A DNA stretch of 11,469 nt from GCA-003244245 sp049673305 (GCA_049673305.1 JBATXM010000132.1:1-11469), one strand, 5' to 3'. Counted from the first letter of the stretch, positions 1 through 7,077 are shown. Notes: generated from the letters alone by a model not told the origin. Made by a program: numbers and translations.

Positions 1-175
1 TCGAGTTGATCGGTGCTCCCATCCCCCTGACCCTCGCCGGCACGTAGCCACGAACACCGACCCAGCCGACATCAAACCCGCAGCTCACAGCCACGCACGC
101 CCACAAAGATCAAGTAAGTTCAGCCTAGAGATCCTTGGTCGCTAGATAGCCCGGAATCCCACGGGGCAGGTCAAC

Positions 176-1416
176 TCATGACGGCAGCGCCTGGTGCCGC
201 CACCGACGGACATCCGCAGCGAGTCCACCCGGTCGGGTATAATTAGCCCACGCGTCGCGTAACTCGCGTTGCACCCTGCGACCCCACGACCTGAACGAGA
301 AGCCGTAGTGGGTCCCCAGGTACGCCAGGAACCCGTCCTCGGTCGCCGGGCAGTCGAGTAGCGTGTCGGTCCGGCAGGTGGCCAGCTGGGCAGTGTCGAG
401 ACCCAGCGCGTTGAACCAGTCCGCATCGGTGAAATCGACGTCCGCCAGCGACGCACCGTCGAATCTCGCGTTCCTGATCGAACAGTTCACGAAATTCGCG
501 CGGTCCAGGGCCGTGCCACGGAAATCGCATTCCATGGCGAAGGAACCGGAGAAGTCGGTGCCGGTCAGGTCGGCACCGCGGAAGTCGAACATCGCGAGGT
601 CGATACCCTGCAGCCCGCCTACGGTCAAAAAGTCGCCCAGCCGGCCGTCGGTCAACCGAACCAGCATTCGCACGACGTCCGCGCGGAAGAGCCGCTCACC
701 ACGGGGATAGCTCCTGGACGTGTCCAGCGCGCGAATATAGCTGACCAGGTGGCGGACCACGGCATCGCGTAGTTCCCCGTCACTGAAGTAGTCAACCCAA
801 CGCTCCAGTTCGTACAGCGTTTCGGTGGCGGAATCACTCGGCCCCGCGGCGATCTCGCGCAACGAGTGGTCAATGAGGTTCGCCGCGCCAAGAGAGACCC
901 CGGCGTCCGGCATGCCGGGGGAGATCACTTCCAACTCGCGAATCTCGCCGACCGGGAGGGCGCGCACCGCGCTCTGGTCGGTGACCAGAGCGTACAGCTG
1001 CTCGTACTGATGATCGAGGAAGAAATGGGTGTACGGTTTCAGCGCGGGGGGCACGACCTCCTGCACGTCGTGGTCGTCGAACACCACGGGCACGAACCTC
1101 GAGTTCTTTCCCTTGTCGTCGTAGATGCATTGGCTGATGATCTGTCCTTCCCAGCTGCTCCCCTTTCCGTCGCGGTTCTCGTACCGCCCCTCGAAATACG
1201 CGCTATAGCCGGGGCTACACACGCACAGTACGAAATCGGACTCCCGGAGCTGGCCCCCCATCCAGCGGATCCAGCCCTCTGGGGAAAAGGAACGAACTGG
1301 TCGATGACGCAATCGAGACCGTCCCGCCGCAACCGCTGGGCGAGGTCGAGCACGCGGGCCGCGTGTGCCGTCGAATCGTGGCTGTAGCTGATGAACACCC
1401 GGAGGATCTTCGGCAT
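176..1416 (-). pseudogene. SEFIR (TIR-like) domain / pentapeptide-repeat protein, broken by a 1-base frameshift
   Basis: The N-terminal frame starts at ATG 1416 (MPKILRVFISYSHDS, typical opening of a SEFIR domain). At the G-run 1281-1284 (CCCC on the coding strand) the homology jumps to another frame, which begins PEGWIRWM and runs to the TGA at 176-178. Adding one C restores a continuous protein of about 413 residues: SEFIR domain about 3-148 (FISYS, WM.GQLRESDFVL, SSWEG, FVPVVF), a linker without recognised domain about 149-270, about 12 pentapeptide repeats about 271-335 (e.g. GADLTGTDFSG), and a basic C-terminal tail. As written, translation from 1416 stops after 125 residues. Prokaryotic SEFIR/TIR proteins are usually signalling or anti-phage effectors; that role here is inference. 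An AGGG-like weak ribosome site lies 5-6 bases before the ATG. A sequencing error or ribosomal frameshifting are alternatives to a true pseudogene. No partner gene is adjacent. Confidence 0.8.
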
Positions 1417-1462
1417 GCCGGCCCTATCTTTGCGCAAGTGGTTCCCGAACCCGGACTGACGT

Positions 1463-1468
1463 GTATTA
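1463..1468 (-). promoter_or_regulatory. possible -10 box (TAATAC) of the SEFIR gene
   Basis: Reading the minus strand, TAATAC lies 46 bases before the ATG at 1416. No convincing -35 element is found 16-18 bases upstream, so this is only a candidate. Confidence 0.22.
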
Positions 1469-1541
1469 CATCGCCGTGACACCCGTAACCGTTTCGACCC
1501 AGCAGGCGCGCGCCGTCCGGGTGGAAAACCGGGGAATGACG

Positions 1542-1551
1542 ACCCCAGTGG
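1542..1551. repeat. left target-site duplication of the MITE-like element
   Basis: ACCCCAGTGG directly abuts the left terminal inverted repeat and is repeated without mismatch at 1793-1802. The preceding G at 1541 equals the last base of the right inverted repeat (1792), so the direct repeat can be read as 10 or 11 bp. Confidence 0.75.
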
Positions 1552-1574
1552 CACGGTCTTTTCAAGATCCCATA
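1552..1574 (+). repeat. left terminal inverted repeat of the MITE-like element
   Basis: Begins CACGGTC and ends AAGATCCCATA. It pairs with 1770-1792 at 21 of 23 positions, the two differences being at the eighth base (T versus A) and the nineteenth (C versus G). Confidence 0.78.
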
Positions 1575-1640
1575 GTTAGGCCAGGAATCCGCAGCCGCCG
1601 ACACTGCCCAAGGGTGATCCCACCAGCGCCTGGGTGGCTC

Positions 1641-1732
1641 CGCCTGCGCTGAGGTTCCCGAACTCGACAGCAGAGCTGTTTAGATCATGGCGAACAGCCC
1701 TGCTGTCGAGTTCGGGAACTCCAGAGCAGGCG
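1641..1732. repeat. central long hairpin of the MITE-like element
   Basis: Arms 1641-1680 and 1693-1732 (40 bases each, 36 pairing) flank a 12-base loop 1681-1692. The inner 27 bases of each arm (1654-1680 and 1693-1719) pair at 26 positions. Each arm also holds small dyads, GTTC-CC-GAAC and CAGC-AGA-GCTG, so a branched fold is possible in RNA or single-stranded DNA. It could act as a bidirectional transcription barrier between the SEFIR gene and glgB; there is no T-tract of an intrinsic terminator. Confidence 0.85.
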
Positions 1733-1769
1733 GGACTCGGGAGGGGAAGAGACGACCACCGTACCCCTG

Positions 1770-1792
1770 TATGCGATCTTGAAATGACCGTG
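1770..1792 (-). repeat. right terminal inverted repeat of the MITE-like element
   Basis: Read on the minus strand it starts CACGGTC and matches the left end 1552-1574 at 21 of 23 positions. Confidence 0.78.
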
Positions 1793-1802
1793 ACCCCAGT
1801 GG
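1793..1802. repeat. right target-site duplication of the MITE-like element
   Basis: ACCCCAGTGG, identical to 1542-1551 and directly abutting the right inverted repeat. Confidence 0.75.
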
Positions 1803-1893
1803 TGTGGCTGCCCGTCGACATGCTCGGCGAGCACTTCTCGCTCCACCCAGCGGATCCGCGCGCGAGCCGACACACTGGGAGCACGACAAACCC

Positions 1894-1900
1894 GGGGAGG
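1894..1900 (+). promoter_or_regulatory. ribosome binding site that sets the glgB start
   Basis: GGGGAGG lies 8 bases before GTG 1909 and only 2 bases before GTG 1903. The spacing favours GTG 1909 over 1903, over ATG 1930, and over the far upstream GTG 1804 that would add an unlikely leader. Confidence 0.65.
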
Positions 1901-1908
1901 ACGTGACC

Positions 1909-4098
1909 GTGCACGCGGCAGACCACGCCATGTCGGAGCCACCAGTCGACGAGCTGCGCCGGCTCCTGGCCGGCGAGCACCACAACCCGCATTCAGTACT
2001 CGGGACGCACTCGCGCCCTGATGGCACCGTGGTGCGAGTGCTACGCCCGCATGCCGATGAGGTGACGGTGCTCGCCGACGGCGCGGAGTACCCGCTGGAG
2101 CACTGCACCGGGGGGCTTTTCCACGGCATGATCAAAGGTCCTAGCGATTACCGGCTGCGGGTGCGCTATGGCGACCACACCGAGATCACCGATGACCCGT
2201 ACCGCTGGCTGCCCACGCTGGGTGAGGTCGACCTGCACCTGATCGGGGAGGGCCGCCACGAGCGGCTGTGGGACGTGCTGGGGGCGCACCTGCGGACCTA
2301 TACCACGCCAGGTGGCGTGGTCGAGGGAACCTCGTTCGCGGTGTGGGCACCGCACGCCCGGGGAGTGCGCGTGTGTGGAGACTTCGATGGCTGGTCCGGG
2401 GTGGCCACCCCGCTGCGCTCGTTGGGCTCGTCCGGGGTATGGGAGATCTTCCTGCCCGGCGTCGGTGCCGGCGCCCGCTACAAGTTCCGCCTGCTGGGCC
2501 CCGATGGGCACTGGCATGAGCGGGCCGACCCGATGGCCCGCGCCACCGAAGTCCCGCCGAGCACGGCTTCGGTGGTAGCCGGGGCGTCGACCCATGAGTG
2601 GAGCGACGCCCCGTGGCTCGCCGACCGGGCGAAGGCCCAGCCGATCACCATGCCGATGAGCATCTATGAGGTACACCTGGGCTCCTGGAAACAGGGCCTG
2701 GGATACCGCGAGCTGGCTCATCAACTGGTCGAGCACCTCCAAGAGACCGGATTCACCCACGTCGAGTTGCTCCCGGTGGCCGAGCACCCCTTCGGTGGTT
2801 CCTGGGGGTACCAGATCACCTCCTATTACGCGCCGACGGCACGGTACGGCTCCCCTGACGACTTCCGGTATTTCGTCGACACGCTGCATGCGGCGGGAAT
2901 CGGGGTGCTCGTGGATTGGGTGCCCGCACATTTCCCGCGCGACGAGTGGGCGCTGGCACGTTTCGACGGCGCACCCTGCTACGAACACCCCGATCCGCGG
3001 CGTGCGGCGCACCCGGAATGGGGGACCTTGATCTTCGATTACGGACGCAATGAGGTCCGCAATTTCCTGGTGGCCAACGCGCTGTACTGGCTCGAGGAGT
3101 TCCACCTCGACGGGCTCCGGGTGGACGCCGTAGCTTCCATGCTCTATCTCGACTACTCCCGTCAGCCCGGTGAATGGTCACCCAACGAGCACGGCGGACG
3201 GGAAAACCTGGACGCGGTGGCGTTCCTGCAGGAGATGAACGCCACCGTCTACAAAAGACACCCCGGGGTGGTAACGATTGCCGAGGAATCCACCGCCTGG
3301 CCCGGTGTCACCCAGCCGACGCATGCGGGTGGCCTGGGCTTCGGCTTCAAATGGAATATGGGCTGGATGCACGACACCCTTGGCTACGTCAGCCACGATC
3401 CAGTGCACCGCGGTTATCACCACAACACGATGACCTTCTCGCTGATGTACGCCTGGAGCGAGAACTACGTGCTGCCGCTCTCGCACGACGAGGTGGTGCA
3501 CGGCAAGGGCTCGCTGTGGAACCGGATGCCTGGCGACGACTGGAACAAAGCCGCCCACCTGCGGTGCCTGCTGGCCTACATGTGGGCCCACCCCGGCAAG
3601 CAGCTGCTGTTCATGGGCGGCGAGCTCGGGCAGCCCGCCGAGTGGGCGGAGCACCGGTCGCTGGACTGGAACCTGCGCCACCACCCGCTGCACGGCGGGT
3701 TGTTGCGGTTGGTTGGCGACCTCAACACCATCTACCGCTCACACCGCGCGCTGTACAGCCAGGACACCAACCCGGCCGGCTTCCAGTGGATCGACGCCAA
3801 CGACGCCTGGGGCAACGTCGTGAGCTTCTTGCGGTGGGGTGATGACGGATCGGTACTGGCCTGCTTGGCGAACTTCGCCGGAAACCCGCATGAGGAGTAC
3901 CGGGTGGGGTTACCGCGTCCGGGACGCTGGCGTGAGGTGCTCAATACCGACGCCGAAAACTACGGTGGCTCCAGCGTCGGAAACCTTGGCGGGGTGATCG
4001 CCAGTGAGACGCCGTGGCACGGCCGGCCCTACTCCGCGATACTCCGGCTGCCGCCAGCCGGAGCGCTCTGGCTCACCCCCGCCGAGGACGGACACTGA
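1909..4098 (+). CDS. glgB: 1,4-alpha-glucan branching enzyme (GH13)
   Basis: Transfers alpha-1,4 glucan chains to form alpha-1,6 branches in glycogen (or related alpha-glucans), in the cytoplasm. Starting at GTG 1909 gives 729 residues, the usual length. Order: N-terminal GlgB module and CBM48 (roughly 1-220, with HNPHSVLGTH and FAVWAPHARGVRVCGDF), GH13 barrel (about 230-620, with YEVHLGSWK, HPFGGSWGYQ, GLRVDAVASML, IAEEST, PLSHDEVVHGKGS) and C-terminal beta domain. Catalytic residues are nucleophile D406, acid/base E459 and stabiliser D527, each offset by one from E. coli D405/E458/D526, so the enzyme looks intact. Its stop is 5 bp from the stop of the convergent thioredoxin gene. The glgE/treS/maltokinase genes often found before actinobacterial glgB are absent; a mobile element and a broken SEFIR gene occupy that place, so transcription probably starts locally. 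Confidence 0.97.
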   Translation: MHAADHAMSEPPVDELRRLLAGEHHNPHSVLGTHSRPDGTVVRVLRPHADEVTVLADGAEYPLEHCTGGLFHGMIKGPSDYRLRVRYGDHTEITDDPYRWLPTLGEVDLHLIGEGRHERLWDVLGAHLRTYTTPGGVVEGTSFAVWAPHARGVRVCGDFDGWSGVATPLRSLGSSGVWEIFLPGVGAGARYKFRLLGPDGHWHERADPMARATEVPPSTASVVAGASTHEWSDAPWLADRAKAQPITMPMSIYEVHLGSWKQGLGYRELAHQLVEHLQETGFTHVELLPVAEHPFGGSWGYQITSYYAPTARYGSPDDFRYFVDTLHAAGIGVLVDWVPAHFPRDEWALARFDGAPCYEHPDPRRAAHPEWGTLIFDYGRNEVRNFLVANALYWLEEFHLDGLRVDAVASMLYLDYSRQPGEWSPNEHGGRENLDAVAFLQEMNATVYKRHPGVVTIAEESTAWPGVTQPTHAGGLGFGFKWNMGWMHDTLGYVSHDPVHRGYHHNTMTFSLMYAWSENYVLPLSHDEVVHGKGSLWNRMPGDDWNKAAHLRCLLAYMWAHPGKQLLFMGGELGQPAEWAEHRSLDWNLRHHPLHGGLLRLVGDLNTIYRSHRALYSQDTNPAGFQWIDANDAWGNVVSFLRWGDDGSVLACLANFAGNPHEEYRVGLPRPGRWREVLNTDAENYGGSSVGNLGGVIASETPWHGRPYSAILRLPPAGALWLTPAEDGH

Positions 4099-4103
4099 CG
4101 GCT

Positions 4104-5063
4104 CTAGAACAGCGCTCGAGCCAGCGCGCGGCGCGCCGAAGTGACCCGGGGGTCATCGGGCGAGAAGAGCGCGAACAGCTCGACCAGGTGCGCTCTAGCT
4201 CGGTCGCAGTCGTCTCCGGTCAGCCGCCGCACGGCGCTGATGAGGCGCTCGAATGCCCGCTCCGGCGCCTGGGTGGCCACCTCGGCGTCGGCCGCGGCAA
4301 TCTGCGCGTCGACGTCGTCGGGTGCAGCATCAGCCTTGGCCACCGCCGAGGGATCGGTGGCGTGCGCCCGCGCCTGGAAACGAACCTGGGCCAGCGCGGC
4401 GCTGGCCTGCTCGTTAGCCGGCTCGACGGCCAGAATCTGCTGGTAGGCGGCTTCGGCAGCGGCGTAGTCACCGGCCGCCAAGGCGGCTTCGGCGGCGCTG
4501 AACCGGGGATCCTCGGGCTCGGCGTCCACCACGTGCCCGCCGGTACCCGACGCGGCCTGCTCGGCGGCTCGGATGCCGGGCAGTTGATCGCGCAGCCCGT
4601 CGAGCAGCGTGGTGATCCACTGCTTCACCTGCGGCTCGGGCCGGGCGCCGGCGAAGGCCTCGACCGGCTGGCCACCAGCGATGGCGATGACGGTGGGAAT
4701 GGACTGGACGCCGAAAAGCTGGAGGATCTGCGGGCTGGCATCGACGTCGATCTTGGCCAGCACCCATGCACCACCGGAGGCCGCAGCGAGCCGTTCGAGT
4801 ACCGGGGACAGCTGCTTGCACGGACCACACCAACTCGCCCACAGGTCGACCACCACAAGTACCTGCATGGACCGCTCGACGACATCGGTCTGGAAGCTGT
4901 GCTCGGTGACGTCCACGACCCAGCTGCGCTCTCCGCTGGTCGGGGGCGCACCCGTGGTCTCGCGCCGGCCCGCCGCATCGGCTCGTGCCTTGAGGGCAGA
5001 CAGGTCGACGGCGCCGGACATGGCGATAGCCTGCTGGGCTTGCTGCGCACGGGGCCTGCTCAC
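4104..5063 (-). CDS. thioredoxin-domain TPR protein (YbbN/CnoX-like)
   Basis: Thioredoxin-fold protein with tetratricopeptide-like C-terminus, resembling the YbbN/CnoX family of redox-linked co-chaperones and mycobacterial Rv1324. From GTG 5063 it is 319 residues: low-complexity N-terminus 1-45, thioredoxin domain about 48-155 with active site WCGPC (Cys79, Cys82) and cis-Pro in SIPTV (Pro123), then Ala-rich helices about 185-300 forming TPR repeats (AEAALAAGDYAAAEAAYQ). Both active-site cysteines are present, unlike E. coli CnoX which has SxxC, so disulfide exchange is possible. GTG 5063 is chosen because AGGA lies 8 bases upstream and the start MSRPR resembles the mycobacterial start; ATG 5021 (MSGAVDLSALK) is the alternative. 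It lies 30 bp downstream of icmA on the same strand and may share its transcript. No signal peptide, so cytoplasmic. Confidence 0.9.
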   Translation of the reverse strand: MSRPRAQQAQQAIAMSGAVDLSALKARADAAGRRETTGAPPTSGERSWVVDVTEHSFQTDVVERSMQVLVVVDLWASWCGPCKQLSPVLERLAAASGGAWVLAKIDVDASPQILQLFGVQSIPTVIAIAGGQPVEAFAGARPEPQVKQWITTLLDGLRDQLPGIRAAEQAASGTGGHVVDAEPEDPRFSAAEAALAAGDYAAAEAAYQQILAVEPANEQASAALAQVRFQARAHATDPSAVAKADAAPDDVDAQIAAADAEVATQAPERAFERLISAVRRLTGDDCDRARAHLVELFALFSPDDPRVTSARRALARALF

Positions 5064-5093
5064 GCCGTCTATCCTGGCATGGACCCCCAAACG

Positions 5094-6821
5094 TCAGAAC
5101 CGGGCCGGCTCCCGGTACTCACCCCACTGAGCTTTGAGCGCCCCGCAGATCTCGCCGAGGGTGGCTTGCATCCGCACCGCGTCGAGTATCGGCTCGATGA
5201 GGTTGCCCGTGCTACCTGCTGTTCTGACCATGGCCGTGAGAGCCCGGTCGACAGCGGTCTGGTCCCGACCGGCGCGGCGCTGCTTCAGCACCCGGTTCTG
5301 CTCGCGTTCCACGTCATGGCTGACTCGGAGAATCTCCATCTCAGCGGTGACCGATTCAGTCAGCGTGTTCACACCGACGATTTTCTTGTCACCCTTCTCC
5401 AGCGCGCGCTGGTAGGCGAACGCCGCATCGGCGATCTCGCCGGTGAACCACCCGTCCTCAATGCCGCGCAGGATGCCGGAGGTCATCTCGCCGATCGGGT
5501 GCCGGCCCGAGGGCATCGCGGCCGCAGCCATGTCCTTGATCCGGGCGAAGATCCGCTCGGCGTCAGCCTCGATCCGGTCGGTCAACGCCTCGACATACCA
5601 GGAGCCACCCAGCGGATCGACCACATTGGCCACCCCGGACTCTTCCATGATCACCTGCTGGGTGCGCAGGGCGATCTCCGCGGCATGCTCCGAGGGCAGC
5701 GCCAAGGTCTCGTCCAAGGAATTGGTGTGCATCGAGTTGGTGCCGCCCAACACCGCGGCGAGCGCCTCGATCGTGGTGCGCACGACATTGTTGTAGGGCT
5801 GCTGCGCGGTGAGCGAGACGCCCGCGGTCTGAGTGTGAAAGCGCATCCACAACGCCTTGTCGTTGGTGGCGCCGTAGCCGCAGCGCATCCAGCGAGCCCA
5901 GATCCGCCGGGCGGCGCGGAATTTCGCGATCTCCTCGAAGAAATCCACCTGTGCGTCGAAGAAGAAGGTCAGGCCGCTGGCGAAACGATCGAGGTCGAGC
6001 CCGCGGGAGCGGCCCAGCTCCACATACCCGAAGCCATCGGCCAAGGCGAATGCCAGCTCCTGGGCAGCCGTCGCGCCAGCTTCCCTGATGTGGTAACCGG
6101 AGATCGACAGCGGCTTGTAGGCCGGAACCCGCTCCGTGCAGAACTCCATCAGGTCCCCGATGAGCCGCAAGTGCGGTTCCGGAGGGAACAGCCACTCTTT
6201 CTGGGCGATGTACTCCTTGAAGATATCGGTCTGCAGGGTGCCGTTGAGCTTGGTGATGTCCGCGCCCTGCCTTTCCGCGGCAACCAGGTACATGCAGAAC
6301 ATCGGCACCGCTGGACCCGAGATCGTCATGGACACGGTGACCTGCTCCAATGGGATACCGCTGAACAGCACGTCCAAATCGGCGGCACTGTCAATCGCCA
6401 CGCCGCAGTGCCCGACCTCGCCGAGGCTGTGTGGATCATCGGAGTCGCGACCCATCAAGGTCGGCATGTCAAAAGCCACCGACAACCCGCCCCCGCCGTT
6501 ACGCAATATCTGCTGGTAGCGCTGGTTAGTTTGCTCGGCGTTCCCGAATCCAGCGAACTGGCGGATTGTCCAGGTGCGTCCCCGGTAGCCGGTGGAGTGC
6601 ACACCGCGGGTGAACGGGTACTCCCCCGGCCAGCCGATCCGCTCGAATCCCTCAACCGTATCGCCCTGGCGCGGCCCATACACCGGGTCGACCTCGGCTC
6701 CGGACAGGGTGGTGAAGTCCGCGTTACGAAGCCGTCCCGCCGCCCGTGCCTGTGCGTACCGGCGCCGCCAGCGTTCCCGGCCGGCCAGTGGATCTGCGCG
6801 CTGGGCGTCGTAGGGCCGCAT
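5094..6821 (-). CDS. icmA: acyl-CoA mutase large subunit, isobutyryl-CoA mutase type
   Basis: Coenzyme-B12-dependent carbon-skeleton mutase, large (substrate-binding barrel) subunit, 575 residues; there is no C-terminal B12-binding domain, so it needs a separate small subunit (IcmB), which is not in this window. The substrate-contact position that is Tyr89 in methylmalonyl-CoA mutase is Phe89 here (TIRQFAGFG), and Arg207 is replaced by Gln207 (EYIAQKEW). Phe/Gln is the known isobutyryl-CoA mutase signature; 2-hydroxyisobutyryl-CoA mutases carry Ile at the first site. The conserved His244 (SGYHIREAG) is present. The reaction would be isobutyryl-CoA to n-butyryl-CoA, linking valine-derived and linear acyl-CoAs. 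ATG 6821 is chosen because GAGGAGG lies 5 bases upstream. It is divergent from the MarR gene and followed after 30 bp by the thioredoxin gene. Exact substrate remains inference. Confidence 0.92.
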   Translation of the reverse strand: MRPYDAQRADPLAGRERWRRRYAQARAAGRLRNADFTTLSGAEVDPVYGPRQGDTVEGFERIGWPGEYPFTRGVHSTGYRGRTWTIRQFAGFGNAEQTNQRYQQILRNGGGGLSVAFDMPTLMGRDSDDPHSLGEVGHCGVAIDSAADLDVLFSGIPLEQVTVSMTISGPAVPMFCMYLVAAERQGADITKLNGTLQTDIFKEYIAQKEWLFPPEPHLRLIGDLMEFCTERVPAYKPLSISGYHIREAGATAAQELAFALADGFGYVELGRSRGLDLDRFASGLTFFFDAQVDFFEEIAKFRAARRIWARWMRCGYGATNDKALWMRFHTQTAGVSLTAQQPYNNVVRTTIEALAAVLGGTNSMHTNSLDETLALPSEHAAEIALRTQQVIMEESGVANVVDPLGGSWYVEALTDRIEADAERIFARIKDMAAAAMPSGRHPIGEMTSGILRGIEDGWFTGEIADAAFAYQRALEKGDKKIVGVNTLTESVTAEMEILRVSHDVEREQNRVLKQRRAGRDQTAVDRALTAMVRTAGSTGNLIEPILDAVRMQATLGEICGALKAQWGEYREPARF

Positions 6822-6826
6822 GCGAG

Positions 6827-6833
6827 CCTCCTC
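6827..6833 (-). promoter_or_regulatory. strong ribosome binding site of icmA
   Basis: GAGGAGG on the minus strand, 5 bases before ATG 6821. It rules out the longer reading that begins at 6884. Confidence 0.8.
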
Positions 6834-6941
6834 ACAAGATAGTCTGTCGTCCAATAGTAGAACATCAAACCATTTAGTCGCCACTCGGCTGGGTGACCAC
6901 GATCGGTCAGACGTCCAAGACGCCAGATCTGAGTGTAACGG

Positions 6942-7046
6942 CTACCGGTACTCCGCACGTGCAGAAGAGAAGTACTCCTGGACCCGGCTGACCTTAGCGC
7001 GCAGTTGGCCGGTGTAGCCAGGGTGAATATCGGCATGCCGGCCCAT
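6942..7046 (-). CDS. possible small protein, 34 residues, upstream of icmA
   Basis: A short open frame in the otherwise empty icmA-marR divergent region, from ATG 7046 (or GTG 7055) to TAG 6942. The product has a basic, probably amphipathic helical C-terminus (QLRAKVSRVQEYFSSARAEYR lacks its last residue if cut to 20: QLRAKVSRVQEYFSSARAEY) that looks more protein-like than chance. Against it: no good ribosome site, and third-position GC lower than in the neighbours. If real it would lead the icmA transcript, 120 bp before the icmA start, as a leader peptide or small protein. I do not recognise a family. Confidence 0.28.
   Translation of the reverse strand: MGRHADIHPGYTGQLRAKVSRVQEYFSSARAEYR
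7031..7040. promoter_or_regulatory. palindrome in the icmA-marR divergent region
   Basis: CGGCATGCCG, a perfect 10-bp palindrome between the divergent icmA and marR genes. The same ten bases occur at 1411-1420 over the SEFIR start, so it may be a chance GC-rich palindrome. Confidence 0.25.
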
Positions 7047-7050
7047 CCGG

Positions 7051-7064
7051 AGCACCCCGGTGCT
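7051..7064. promoter_or_regulatory. candidate MarR operator upstream of marR
   Basis: AGCACC-CC-GGTGCT is a perfect dyad with 6-bp arms, 13 bases before the marR ATG and in the region shared with icmA. MarR proteins typically bind such dyads and repress their own and divergent genes; binding here is inference from position and symmetry. A direct repeat GTACTCC (6948-6954, 6972-6978) and the palindrome GCACGTGC (6955-6962) lie nearby. Confidence 0.4.
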
Positions 7065-7077
7065 TTACGGTTCACCC

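Larger units (their letters stand above)
1552..1792. mobile_element. 241-bp MITE-like non-autonomous transposable element
   Basis: The element is bounded by 23-bp terminal inverted repeats at 1552-1574 and 1770-1792 (both start CACGGTC inward, 21 of 23 positions identical) and flanked by a perfect 10-bp direct repeat ACCCCAGTGG, the expected scar of transposition. It holds no coding region; its middle is a long hairpin. A duplication of about 10 bp lies in the range known for IS4-group transposases, but no family can be assigned from these ends alone and the mobilising transposase is not in the window. It lies between the broken SEFIR gene and glgB, ending 116 bp before the glgB start, so it may alter glgB transcription. 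Boundaries are seen in the sequence; mobility is inference. Confidence 0.78.

Noticed and set aside
1..175. Possible end of a gene at the left edge (plus frame ELIGAPIPLTLAGT then TAG 45-47)
   Set aside because: Only 14 codons are visible and no family is recognisable; nothing else in 1-175 is supported.
1281..1291. Programmed -1 frameshift site in the SEFIR gene
   Set aside because: The coding-strand sequence CCTTTTCCCC gives no proper X-XXY-YYZ slippery heptamer in the incoming frame; a base loss in the C-run is simpler.
1411..1420. CGGCATGCCG as a shared operator of the SEFIR gene and the icmA-marR region
   Set aside because: Two copies of a short GC-rich palindrome in 11 kb is weak evidence; one covers a start codon and the flanks do not match.
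1804..1908. N-terminal extension of GlgB from GTG 1804
   Set aside because: The extension has no similarity to GlgB N-termini and starts inside or next to the mobile-element scar; GTG 1909 has the good ribosome site.
2041..3105. 354-codon minus-strand frame
   Set aside because: Antisense to glgB with no recognisable motif; a codon-bias shadow.
4099..4103. Terminator between glgB and the thioredoxin gene
   Set aside because: Only 5 bp separate the stops and no hairpin with a T-tract is seen there.
4014..6842. 942-codon open frame on the plus strand
   Set aside because: It lies antisense to the thioredoxin and mutase genes, whose catalytic motifs are clear. Long antisense frames are common in GC-rich coding DNA, and its composition (Gly/Arg/His/Leu-rich) shows no domain.
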